Made by a program: the position numbers and the translations under genes. A stretch of DNA of 64,000 bases from Sthenelais limicola. Lineage: Eukaryota > Annelida > Polychaeta > Phyllodocida > Sigalionidae. Location of the stretch: positions 129,694,941-129,758,940 of the forward strand of contig OW804096.1 in the NCBI GenBank assembly GCA_942159475.1. The letters are read 5' to 3'. Shown here piece after piece: positions 1 to 9,615 of this stretch. Below the pieces are notes generated by a model that was given only the letters and a program-made list of their open reading frames with translations, ran no database searches and was not told the DNA's origin. How positions within the stretch are numbered: the first letter of the stretch is position 1; each line of letters starts with the position of its first letter.

Positions 1-864
1 ACTGGTTTTCCACAAGGTGGAAACACTTTTCATATCACTGCCTTTCCACTTCCTTTGTAACCAACCACTACAAGAATGTTACAACACATGTGCTAAACAC
101 CTATATCTCTCTTACACACCAGTTTCTATTCGTTCTGAACACTCAGTCATAATAAAACAGAATATCAATAGTTGACGTCTGTCCTGTTTCTATCTCTCCT
201 CAATAAAAGGAACTCGTGGGTCACTACATAATGTATAGCTGTTTCGCTGAATACCCTATAGAATACCCTATATATGTTGAATGTATTTCTAATCAGGGGG
301 ATTTATACCAATATCTATATCCTTGATTGATTCTTTTTAAATCCGTGCGTAGAGCCTGGTGGATAAAAAGGCAGAAGCAGTCAATTAAGTTGCGGAGTTT
401 GTTTCTGCTCCTAGCAAAAGTCCCGATGGTTTGGATCTGTGCACTGCGCTCCGCAATGTTTGAAGACATTGAGACCGGGCTTGTCATCTTTTGATTAAAG
501 TGTACCGTGCTTTTTTATATAACAAAAATGCTATTGCCAAAAATTTAATGAAAAGTCAGTATATTAATTATACTTCTTCAACAACAAAGCTTCTTCAAAA
601 CAGTCGAATACGACTCGGGGTTGCGTCACTTTTTACAAATGTATTTCATCTACTTTACGTTTATGGATCGTAATACGCTCTAATTTATAAAGTTAGCAAG
701 TAAAGTATGGGAATGGAACTCGGATACAGAACGACTCCACCTCATGGATCTCATACACAAAATAAAAATTGTATCGAAACATTTCATTTAATACTCATTA
801 TATTATATTCTTATCTATAGGCTAGAGTATAAAGGGCATTTAGGCTTATTGGACCAGGTGTAGC
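1..864. other. Non-coding stretch, nothing recognised
   Basis: AT-rich sequence with only short open frames (about 60 codons) that show no splice context, codon bias or recognisable motif. No RNA gene or intact mobile element was seen. Confidence 0.5.
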
Positions 865-1035
865 AGGTCTAACGTACCCCCCTTTAGATGTACCCCCCGG
901 TATAACTAACCTAGGTCTACTGTACCGGGGGTACATTTAACCTAGGCCCAATGTACCGCCGGGGGTATATTAGACCTAGGTTAAATATATACCCCTGCCA
1001 ATTTCAATGTACCCCCGGGGGTATATTAGACCTAG
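865..1035. repeat. Short interspersed palindromic units (TACCCCC / GGGGGTA with CCTAGG)
   Basis: Several degenerate units alternate a C-run and G-run half (gtaccccc, gggggtac) with 'acctaggt' spacers. The clearest is a perfect 14-base palindrome, TACCCCCGGGGGTA, at 1010-1023. The units occur in both orientations, so the block can fold on itself in several ways. It may be a degraded tandem array or the edge of a DNA transposon; no family is recognised. Confidence 0.6.
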
Positions 1036-1076
1036 CTTAATTCTGTTTCATAAAAAGAGTGTATTGCTCGAAATAA

Positions 1077-1490
1077 ACCTTTAAATTGACAATTTGAACA
1101 TTTCGAGAAAATTAAACATTTGGGAAATTTTCAACAATAAAAAAGGTGCATTTACGTCTTATCTATACTGTCTAAAAATGTCTAAGACGACGCATTGAGT
1201 TTATTTAATTTTTAGTCTCAAATGAAACCTAAGATGTACAGAAAGTACAACTCAAGACCAAATATATGCATATTAAGTGTTATTTCGACCTTTAAATTGA
1301 CAATTTGAACATTTCGAGAAAATTAAACATTTGGGAAATTTTCAACAATAAAAAAGGTGCATTTACGTCTTATCTATACTGTCTAAAAATGTCTAAGACG
1401 ACGCATTGAGTTTATTTAATTTTTAGTCTCAAATGAAACCTAAGATGTACAGAAAGTACAACTCAAGACCAAATATATGCATATTAAGTG
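1077..1490. repeat. 203-bp perfect tandem duplication
   Basis: Bases 1077-1279 recur as 1288-1490 (offset 211), separated by 8 bases, with no difference that I can see by eye. Both copies run from 'acctttaaattgac' to 'atgcatattaagtg'. Identity between copies implies a recent duplication, gene conversion or an assembly artefact. No coding capacity. Confidence 0.85.
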
Positions 1491-3389
1491 CATTTGACCA
1501 CAATGTTAGAGGATTTTGTCTGGTTGTATTTGCTACAGCGCCACATAAATGTCGGGGCCCCACCGAGCTCATTTCCTGCACTATGTCGTCCATTAGCATG
1601 CCAAGCTGATTTTAGACGTAGCTTTCGTCGTTGACGGATAGGGAAGCACGGGAAGCATCAGAGACGCAGACCCAAGTGACATATATAATCTAGCACTTAG
1701 CCAAGTTATCCTACGTCTCTCTTTTTATGAATCAGGATATACATACATGTGTGATAATGCTATGATGAGGGAATCGAGTATAGGTTGGGGCGCAGACTGC
1801 AGGGGGCAGCACGGGTTCCGCAAGAGGCAATAGTATACATAATCACGGCTCTGTCTCTGGCACTGGCCCACGTCATATGCCTACTTGCCTTTGTTTTTAA
1901 TGAGTGGGTTGACCCATCATATTTGTGTTGCGTACATGTATGGATATAATAAAGAAAGTAGAAGACGCCCATCATAGAGATGGTAGTCAAAATCTCGTGT
2001 CATGTTTTCCCTTCAACCCAGTATAGGCTACACTAACAGCAACACTACTAGCGGTATATTATCTCTAGATGACTAGTGCGGTTCTGATCGGGTGATTTCG
2101 TGGTGAGTGGGAGGCAGAATAGATACAATTCTGAATGGATAATATTTATTGTTTCAGGTATGTATTCCACCACCACCACCCCCACCCCGCCAGCTACCCA
2201 TCCCCTTCCAGACTGGCCATATGTACAAGAGTATTTAATAATAATGTCTGTGTCACTGTATGCATGCTGAGGCGGATATATTATATACTAGTGTATATGT
2301 GCAGAACTCCACAAGCGACCACCACCCCTCATTTCTAAATTTACATCGCCAGCCCAAAACCACCCGGTGCCAATACCCCAACCCCTGACAACCGCCCATC
2401 CCCATCCACCCGTCCAAACTACGTCCTCCCTTTTCACCACTGTACCATAATCCTTACATGGAATTTTAAAATAGTTAATGGAAACGACAATTACTACTTC
2501 TTTTTAATAGACTGAGGGGTAGTACAGGACATGTTAGGTTTTTATTTCTCAAGTCAAGCCCATGGTATTTAGCCAACCGACGCAGTCTCGATAGGAAAGC
2601 TGGAGTATCCAGTCGGTGATTCTCTACACAATGTTTCGTGCATCCCATCATCACTTGTGTTTCCTAACCTCGGTTGGGTGTGATGTCAGGTTGTATTAAA
2701 AAAACTTCTTTCTTTTCTTCCTTGGGAGTACTGACACTGTTTTTGTTACACCGAGCCATGGTCATTCCGTGCCGTTGTCATTTGAGTTCATTCAATTACC
2801 AACTAAGGAATTTGATATAAATATTGTAATAATGAATAGAGCCTATATCTGTGCATTAATTATTACGTACAAGATTAATTTATTTATAAGAGGATGTACT
2901 GTTGTGTTGCACCAGCACAATAAAAAGTATTCATTTGTTGAATGTCATATGCATACTTGTTCAGAATCATATCCATACAAGATTGTTTTATGAAGGATAC
3001 TCGGAAGACCTGTGACATTCACTGACAGCATTCCTTTTTCCATTTTTTCTTAAATGCATGTTCTTTACTTTGACCTTTCACTGTATGACATGATTTGCAA
3101 TTATGATATGGAAATAAAAATATATTATTATTATCATTGAGTTGTTGTTTGAACTAAACCAACACTTGAGATCTATAAAAAAAAACTGTGCTTATATATA
3201 TGCAAGGATAGTTGGGACGTTTTAATACAAAATTACAGGGTTTGAATGAATATTTAGGATAACGTATAACAGTATTAAACACAAGAACACATGGATGGAT
3301 GTACATGTAGGCCTAATTATACATGTACATAATACGTATGTAGCGCATATATGCCAACGATAAGTTTACCATACACATGCAATCATTAG
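1491..3389. other. Non-coding stretch, nothing recognised
   Basis: No credible gene. Open frames are at most 76 codons and lack support. A short 'cacc' rich run lies near 2170-2200 and a plus-strand AATAAA at 3112-3117, but no coding exon was found upstream of it. Confidence 0.45.
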
Positions 3390-3395
3390 TTTATT
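3390..3395 (-). terminator. Candidate poly(A) signal of the two-helix membrane protein gene
   Basis: AATAAA on the minus strand, about 230 bases after the stop codon at 3627-3629. It is the first canonical hexamer downstream of that gene. Confidence 0.35.
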
Positions 3396-3626
3396 GAGCG
3401 TTGTACCCTTTAAAGCATGCGAAACCAATTTGGTCGTTTGAGCAAAGAAAATAGTTTGATAGAAATATATTGAAGCTCTATTTCCGCAGTTCACATGTTT
3501 CCATCACAGCCGAACGCAGGATATCCTGGTGCACGTTTAGTAGGAAATCAATATCGTAATTACAGATCCCAATAGATTGTAGTCCTGTATTCCCATATTT
3601 GAATAGGACATTTGGAGGGTGTTTCT

Positions 3627-4640
3627 TCAATGTATTGGAACGTCGGTATTCTGAAAGGACCCAGCATGATCATGTTCGATTTCTTGATTAGCACCAAGGC
3701 TAGGGGGAACTGGGCTCCCGCGGTGGGGGTCCATTTGCCCTTCGCGACTAGGGCGTCGTTCATTGTTCTGCGATTGCCCTTCGGGCGGTCCCCGATCGTC
3801 AAAATCGCGATGTATTCTGTCGTTTGAGTCAGAATCAAATTCATTGCGGTCTGATCGTGGGGGTGCACTGTAGTCTGCTGGTACCTCTTCATCGCCGGAA
3901 TCGTAGGCAGGATTTTCAAATGATTTTCTTGGGCTTGGTGGGGATGGTGAGACCCGGGAAAGATCTATGGGTGGGATGCTATGGGGTCTTAAACCCGCGT
4001 CTGTCTCGATGTTCGCGATATCCTCGATGTCGAAACCAATTTCTCGAAGATCAGGGTCTTGACCATGAATAGCATCATGGTCTGGTTCATGGCTTATTCG
4101 AATGTCTGGGACATGGTTGAGTCCGCCTTGGCGCGGTCTCGTGCCGCTATCACGGCGGCCAAATTCCAGGTATATATCGTTCTGTGGACCACTTGGATCA
4201 TTGGAAGCCACTGCACCGTGTTCAACGTCGTACCTCACATGTCTGCTGACTGAATTAACATGGCGCCCATTTTCCTCTAAATTTGAGCCCTCAGCAGCTC
4301 TTTTGGTCATTCTCCGCCTGTACACACAGAAACCAATTATGCCCCCAACTATACCTATTGCAGCTAAGATAAGAAGAATCCCAGCAATCTGTGCACCACT
4401 GATGCCAGTAGTGGTCCCTGTATCTATAAGGACCAATATAACACCTATGACAAAGAGTATTATAGCTAAAACTATGAGCGCCTTCAAGGCAAGTTTGGCT
4501 GAATCCTCCTCCTCCCTGGCCGTATTGCTCTGGCTTCGGCCAATATGTCCGTTTCCACTTTCAGCCCGAGCTTGACCTCTTGCCCTGGCCTTATCCTTCC
4601 TTCTAGCGGAGGACGGCGGTCGAGTCCTTAGCATCATCAT
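3627..4640 (-). CDS. Intronless two-helix membrane protein with NPAY tail motif, unrecognised family
   Basis: A single open frame of 337 codons. The N-terminal 45 residues are rich in Arg, Lys and Ser. Two hydrophobic helices lie at about 50-72 and 83-106, joined by a short Thr/Gly loop, and are followed by a basic YRRR stop-transfer cluster. The remaining 230 residues are a polar, Pro/Asp/Arg-rich tail, so both ends are predicted cytosolic. The tail has a YLEF (157-160, YxxPhi type) and an NPAY (243-246, NPxY type, preceded by SPRKSFE and followed by acidic residues). These are classic endocytic or PTB-adaptor binding motifs. The frame starts with three Met codons; the true start is undecided. 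A possible acceptor (ttataacag on the minus strand) lies about 30 bases upstream, so a 5' UTR exon may exist. Base composition is richer in GC than the flanks. I do not recognise the family; function as a sorted or signalling membrane protein is inference. A retrocopy is an alternative. Confidence 0.65.
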   Translation of the reverse strand: MMMLRTRPPSSARRKDKARARGQARAESGNGHIGRSQSNTAREEEDSAKLALKALIVLAIILFVIGVILVLIDTGTTTGISGAQIAGILLILAAIGIVGGIIGFCVYRRRMTKRAAEGSNLEENGRHVNSVSRHVRYDVEHGAVASNDPSGPQNDIYLEFGRRDSGTRPRQGGLNHVPDIRISHEPDHDAIHGQDPDLREIGFDIEDIANIETDAGLRPHSIPPIDLSRVSPSPPSPRKSFENPAYDSGDEEVPADYSAPPRSDRNEFDSDSNDRIHRDFDDRGPPEGQSQNNERRPSREGQMDPHRGSPVPPSLGANQEIEHDHAGSFQNTDVPIH

Positions 4641-5240
4641 CTTGAAACGTTTGTTATCCTACCATTAACCTGTTATAATTAAAATGATTTTAAATCAGCT
4701 CATGGGCATGTTCTCAATGTATTTTAAAGAAAGTTATTCCAATATTTACCTCCATAATATATTTGTATAGGCTACAAAGTTATATTTTTTTCTGACCAAA
4801 GGTTTAAAAAGCGATATCTACAATCTGAGGGGAATATACCAAATGTTATTTAAACAGTAATAAATAAATAATTTGATTAATTTGGATTTTCGTTATAATA
4901 TTATTTGGCCTGTAAATGGAATAATAAAAAAAATTGTATTTTTTTTTATTTTCTTTTGCAAATCGGATTTTATTACTGAAGTCAAAACACATTTTCCAAT
5001 GTTACATCTAGGATAATTGCTCTTTATATATTTCTTGAGTAGTTTAGTGTTTAACTGTGAACGGCATGTATAGTCATATATTCGGACAAGTACGATTAAC
5101 TACATTGGTCTGTTGCAATGCAATTTCATTTTACATAATTATTTAATTACCACATCTTAAATCTTATTGATTAAGTTTTCTGGAGAGACTTCTACCCCCT
5201 TACCTTTATACCCATGTATCGAATCATAATATAATGAATA
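4641..5240. other. Non-coding AT-rich stretch
   Basis: Upstream flank of the minus-strand membrane protein gene, so it may hold its promoter or a 5' UTR exon, but no distinct TATA box, CpG cluster or factor motif stands out. Confidence 0.4.
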
Positions 5241-5645
5241 ATATCTATAGTATGGGGCGGGGGGAGAGAGATTTGTATACATGTGTATCATGCATGCGTA
5301 TCATCTATGCATGCATACATATATATATATATTATGGGAGGGGGATAGTGAAGAGTGAAAGTAAGCAAGAAGGGAGATTGAATGGAGGAATTGAAGAGAG
5401 ATAGCTAGAGATAGAAGAGGGAGCAAGGAGAGAGGGGGAAAAGAGAGAGTGTGCGGGGGACAAGACTGAGAGGTGGGCAAAAGAGAGAGATGGGAGAGAG
5501 AGGGAAAGAGAGAAGAGAAAGGAGAGAGGGGGAGAGAGAAAAGGGAAAGAGAGGGGAGAGGGGGGCTAGAGAGAGGAGAGAGAGACGGAGAGCGAGATAG
5601 GAAAGAGAGGGGGAGATGAGAGGGAGAGAGAGGGGGTGAGAGAGA
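5241..5645. repeat. Polypurine (GA)n-rich tract with short AT microsatellite
   Basis: About 300 bases (5330-5645) consist almost wholly of G and A, dominated by gagagag and ggagag words. A 'atgcatgcatacatatatatatatat' type run lies just before it. The long open frames over this tract arise from the biased composition and are not genes. Such mirror-like polypurine tracts can form triplex DNA. Confidence 0.9.
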
Positions 5646-8416
5646 GCGCCACTCACTTATTTTCTAAAGTTGGTAATGTCAAACGCCTCCCTCTCCCACA
5701 AAAATATGCAGGGAGCATATCAATAGTTAAACCTAAGATTGGCCATGACAAAAGTATTAAATTATCTAAAAATCACCCAAAAGTAAGTTTCGTCCCGAGG
5801 GAAATACTTTACCAGAAATTATTTATTTAAATTATCCAAGTATTTTCGAATGTAGATTAATGATATAATGTATCTTATCTATTGGGTGTGGGGCAGCCAG
5901 CGAGGAGCCCTCATATAATGCACTTGTCAATTGCAACCCCCATCATACATGCCCCCCCCCCTAAAAACATTTCGTGAAATTTTATTTTTCATCAATGGAG
6001 TCTATCTAGGCTCTCTTTTGATGATAGGAAGCCTTCTGCCCCCTCCACCCCCACCCCCTATGGATCTTAGCCTAGCCAAGCCCATGCCCGCTAAAAAAAC
6101 ACCAAAACTCTCTTGGGAACCAAGGTATAGAGTGGGCACTGGCGGACATTCCCCATCCTTCCATTTGATATTGCTGTAAACTAAAAAAAAAGAAGAAAAA
6201 AAAGGGAAATCTCCCCCTGGGTGGGGGAATGTTTTCTCAGACATTCCCCTACCATTCCCACACATTGACAAATGCATATATGCAAATGCATATATGGGGT
6301 CATAAGCGAGGGGAAAACAACCATCTAGACCAAAGGACCCTATATTACGTCGATCAAAATCAAAGTGTCATCTCTTAGTGGAACCATTGAGGGCATCAAA
6401 TACAATAGTATGATAGTATGTATTCAGATAATGTATAGGCCTACTATGATTTATTTCATGTTACATTTTTATGACATTGCATTGCTATTCTACCAGTGTC
6501 GTCTGCGACTATAGAAAAGGGGGATGAGGTTATATTTTGTTTCGAGAGGAACTCAATCGATTGTGGCCTGAATTATTTAATATAGCGGTCTATTGCTTCA
6601 ATTGTACAAAGCGAGGCAGGAAATGATACATTGGAAGCAACAAAGTTATAACAACACCCTGATAAAAGTTTGAACGGATAAATATAATTGAACTTCCGGA
6701 TTGAACGCTGAAATAAAATACAGTAAAAATAGCGCGAAATTGTAATTGTTCCGGCTCTATATCTTAGTAAAAAATAAATAGTTAAAACACACATTAATCG
6801 CTAGCTGAACGAAAACAAAACTCAGGCTGAAAGAGTAGGTAAAAGTCATATTCTCACAGCATTATGAAAATTATGATAAACACGCTAAACTGTAAAACTG
6901 TTAACTGTGCATTGGACACATATTACATATAGATGAGATGGAAAAGTTACTGCTTACCCCCCCGATTTGTTATCAACATCATTTTACAGTTCGACAAAAG
7001 AGGTACAAATAATCTGGTGAAGTCAGATATCAACATGGACAGAATCACTGTTATTCTGGATAGGCAGCAGTGGACGCTATGGGTCCGTGAATTACAGCTT
7101 TAATGATGCTCCCTCAAGTGTGTCACAAAACATACATAGCATACTGGGAAATGTTTTGCAATAAAACATAGAAAATAGAGGACCAAATAACATCACAAAG
7201 TGAGAGCGTTCCTCATGAAAAGTTAACAAACCAAGTATTGATTTTTTTCTTTGGACGTAGCGTCTATTTTGGTTGGCGGATCGAAGGCCTGCCTTCCAAT
7301 TACAGCAATTCCCTGGGCGCACTTTTCCATGATTATCAAGCATGGAAGTAGCAAGCCATGTGAGATCTACCAACATCTAATCCAATGTTGCAACATCGGA
7401 CAGGATTTACAATTGTTTACCCCCGAGAGCGAATGATACAGTGAGAATACACAAACCTGTGTTTATATTGCAATCCACTTCAACTTGAAGTTCAAGAAGC
7501 GCGGGAAGTTAAGGACTTGTTCCTGGTGTGCTCATATCCCTCCTCTTGTGGATAAAAAGAGACTCTTTATATAGAGAAAGATTACATCCAATAGACAGAG
7601 ATGAGTTCCATTGTTGAAACAGTTCTTCCATGCGCAAATTTGACTTCCTCTTACCCGCCCGGAGGATGGGCCCATGCATAGCATCCTTGTGTTACTACTT
7701 CCGACTATGGCGGTTGCATAGCGACCGGAGGCAGGTAGGCACATAGCAGCTGACTACCCGTGCTTTGGTTGGCTTGAGCCGCTCTTGTGGCCACGCTCCA
7801 CCTGGCACGGTGTTCATTCAGCTCCTACCATCAAAATGGCACGGGCGGGGCCAACCTGATTCAGAGACCGACAGGTCTGTTTATCCCTGCGGTGGGAGTT
7901 ACCCCAATATGTTCTGGCATCCGTCAAATGAAAACAACTCAAAGAAAAATGTTTGACTATCAGTTTCAATTTTAGTTAGAATCATATCATAAAAGCTGAA
8001 AAATGAGTTGCACTGGAGAACAAGATATAATTTGCGTGCACTGTTGTTCGTTTGATGCGCATGTAATTTAAAGAAAACCTTAATATTGGCAAGCAAGAAT
8101 GGGTGATGCTAGTAGATCTCAGGGTGTATGTAAACTTCTAGGAAGTGGAACGTATATAGGCCTATGTTTTCTGATAATTAAGGTTAGGACACTATATGAG
8201 CGTGCTTTGTTCAAAATGGGGTCTGTTGCTGCTCCGCCTTTAATGTAACATAGTGGCTACTATTAAAAGCAAGTGTTTTGACGCATCCACCGATCAAAAC
8301 TTTTTTTATTGCGACGCGCGTCAAGGATCCCGACGCACGGACGCTCCTGCACGCACCAGTGTAGATCTAATCCTGGCCTAAATCAACTGACAAAGCTCGA
8401 ACGAATAAAGTATAGT
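5646..8416. other. Non-coding stretch with one GC-richer island (7620-7870)
   Basis: No gene is supported. Around 7620-7870 the sequence is GC-richer and has an 'actATGGCGG' word (YY1-like, about 7706) and 'GGTTGCATAGCGACC' (near-inverted repeat resembling an RFX X-box). This could be a promoter or a repeat, but no exon with a good donor could be attached to it on either strand. Confidence 0.35.
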
Positions 8417-8630
8417 CCACACTAGACGCGGAATTTAACCGCGCGTGGAAAAATCCCTAGACATGCTTGGATCAGGCACCAATATCTAAAGCTTGTGATA
8501 ATTCGGCGGAGACCAATTTTCACGCGCGCGGTGACTATTATGGACGCCTGTTATGAACAGACTGGTAATTCGTTTGGAAATTTGTTGCATTTTTCATTTT
8601 TCTGCGCGTCAAATTTCACGTCCAGTGTGG
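8417..8630. mobile_element. MITE-like element with imperfect terminal inverted repeats
   Basis: The left end begins 'ccacactagacgcggaattt' and the right end, read on the minus strand, begins 'ccacactggacgtgaaattt'. These are about 28-base inverted ends with a few mismatches, 214 bases apart. The interior is non-coding and CpG-rich (cgcgcg words). A target-site duplication is not obvious. Size and structure fit a miniature inverted-repeat transposable element of unknown superfamily. Confidence 0.55.
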
Positions 8631-9224
8631 GCCATGTTCTAATGTGAGTTATTAACCCTATGCCGTAATTCAAAAGTGAAAATTATTTTATAGATATAGA
8701 GGAGCCGTAAGCCCATCACAACAATATATTATACAGTACTTGATATTGTATTGGTCTGGAAAGGCAGCCTAGCAAGTCACATTATATGTATACCTAAATC
8801 AATAGTTGTGATACGGCTTCTAAAATTTCACCAAATCGTGTGAAATTTTAATGAACGTTTAACCGGAGAGTAGACCTATCTAGAACTTCTATATTATGGT
8901 CGTTTAACTGTTGAGGCAATAGTGAGAGCAAGGTGAAGTCGGACATGGGCATATTGGCGAGGCGGGGCTTTTGACAATCCCACCGGGCCCGGGTTTCCAA
9001 CCCATGTCTTCTACGTCAGAGACAGCGCCAGCACTGAATGCTGAGTGTCTATAGCGAACTACAGTGTATAGTTGAACGGTGGATGATATATGAAAGAAGC
9101 TAAACGTAAAATCAGTAGCATCTAGGTTAACGAAAACTAATTTGCATCGAGTAGAGGGCGTAGTGTATTTTTACCCTCCTCTCACTGTTTAACACTCCAC
9201 CCCCGGGAGGTGCAGTACTACGTA

Positions 9225-9258
9225 CCTTGTCCTGGGGTCAAACCCCTCCAGGACAAGG
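9225..9258. repeat. Perfect 11-bp hairpin
   Basis: CCTTGTCCTGG (9225-9235) and CCAGGACAAGG (9248-9258) are perfectly complementary arms around a 12-base loop. No coding or transposon context was found. Confidence 0.85.
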
Positions 9259-9413
9259 TCAGTAATCACATAGAGTCATTTTAAGAAACGTGGAATGTCA
9301 GAGCAAAGGGTTTGAAAAGAAGTGAGGTTTGCGAGGGGGGCGGTGAGTTCTGTGTACATGCCCATGTCTTGAATTTATAGAGTTTTTTTGTGTGTTTTTT
9401 TGTTGGGTTTGGT

Positions 9414-9440
9414 TGGGGGGGGGGGTTGTGGGGGGGGGTG
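9414..9440 (+). repeat. G-run cluster with quadruplex potential
   Basis: Two long G runs (about 12 and 9 bases) separated by 'ttgt' follow a T/G-rich stretch. Four or more G-triplets fit within it, so a G-quadruplex could form. Long homopolymers are also prone to assembly error. Confidence 0.7.
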
Positions 9441-9615
9441 TAAGTTTTTATTTTCGTACATGACAGAAAAATGCAGGGTTAAACACTTCGCTCACATAAG
9501 CGTTTTTCAAGGCTATCTGCTACCACTCTGTTATAAGAAAAAAATTCCATTTATAATTTTAGAAAGATGATAACAAATTATTGCAAGGTACAAATATCAG
9601 AGGTGCGTAAACTAT

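Larger units (their letters stand above)
8631..9615. other. Non-coding stretch with hairpin and poly-G tract
   Basis: No gene was found. It holds the hairpin at 9225-9258 and the G-run cluster at 9414-9440, listed separately. Confidence 0.4.

Noticed and set aside
4102..4575. 157-codon plus-strand frame
   Set aside because: Antisense shadow of the two-helix membrane protein; the minus frame is longer and has clean helices and motifs.
5405..5656. 83-codon Leu/Ser/Pro frame
   Set aside because: Produced entirely by the polypurine tract.
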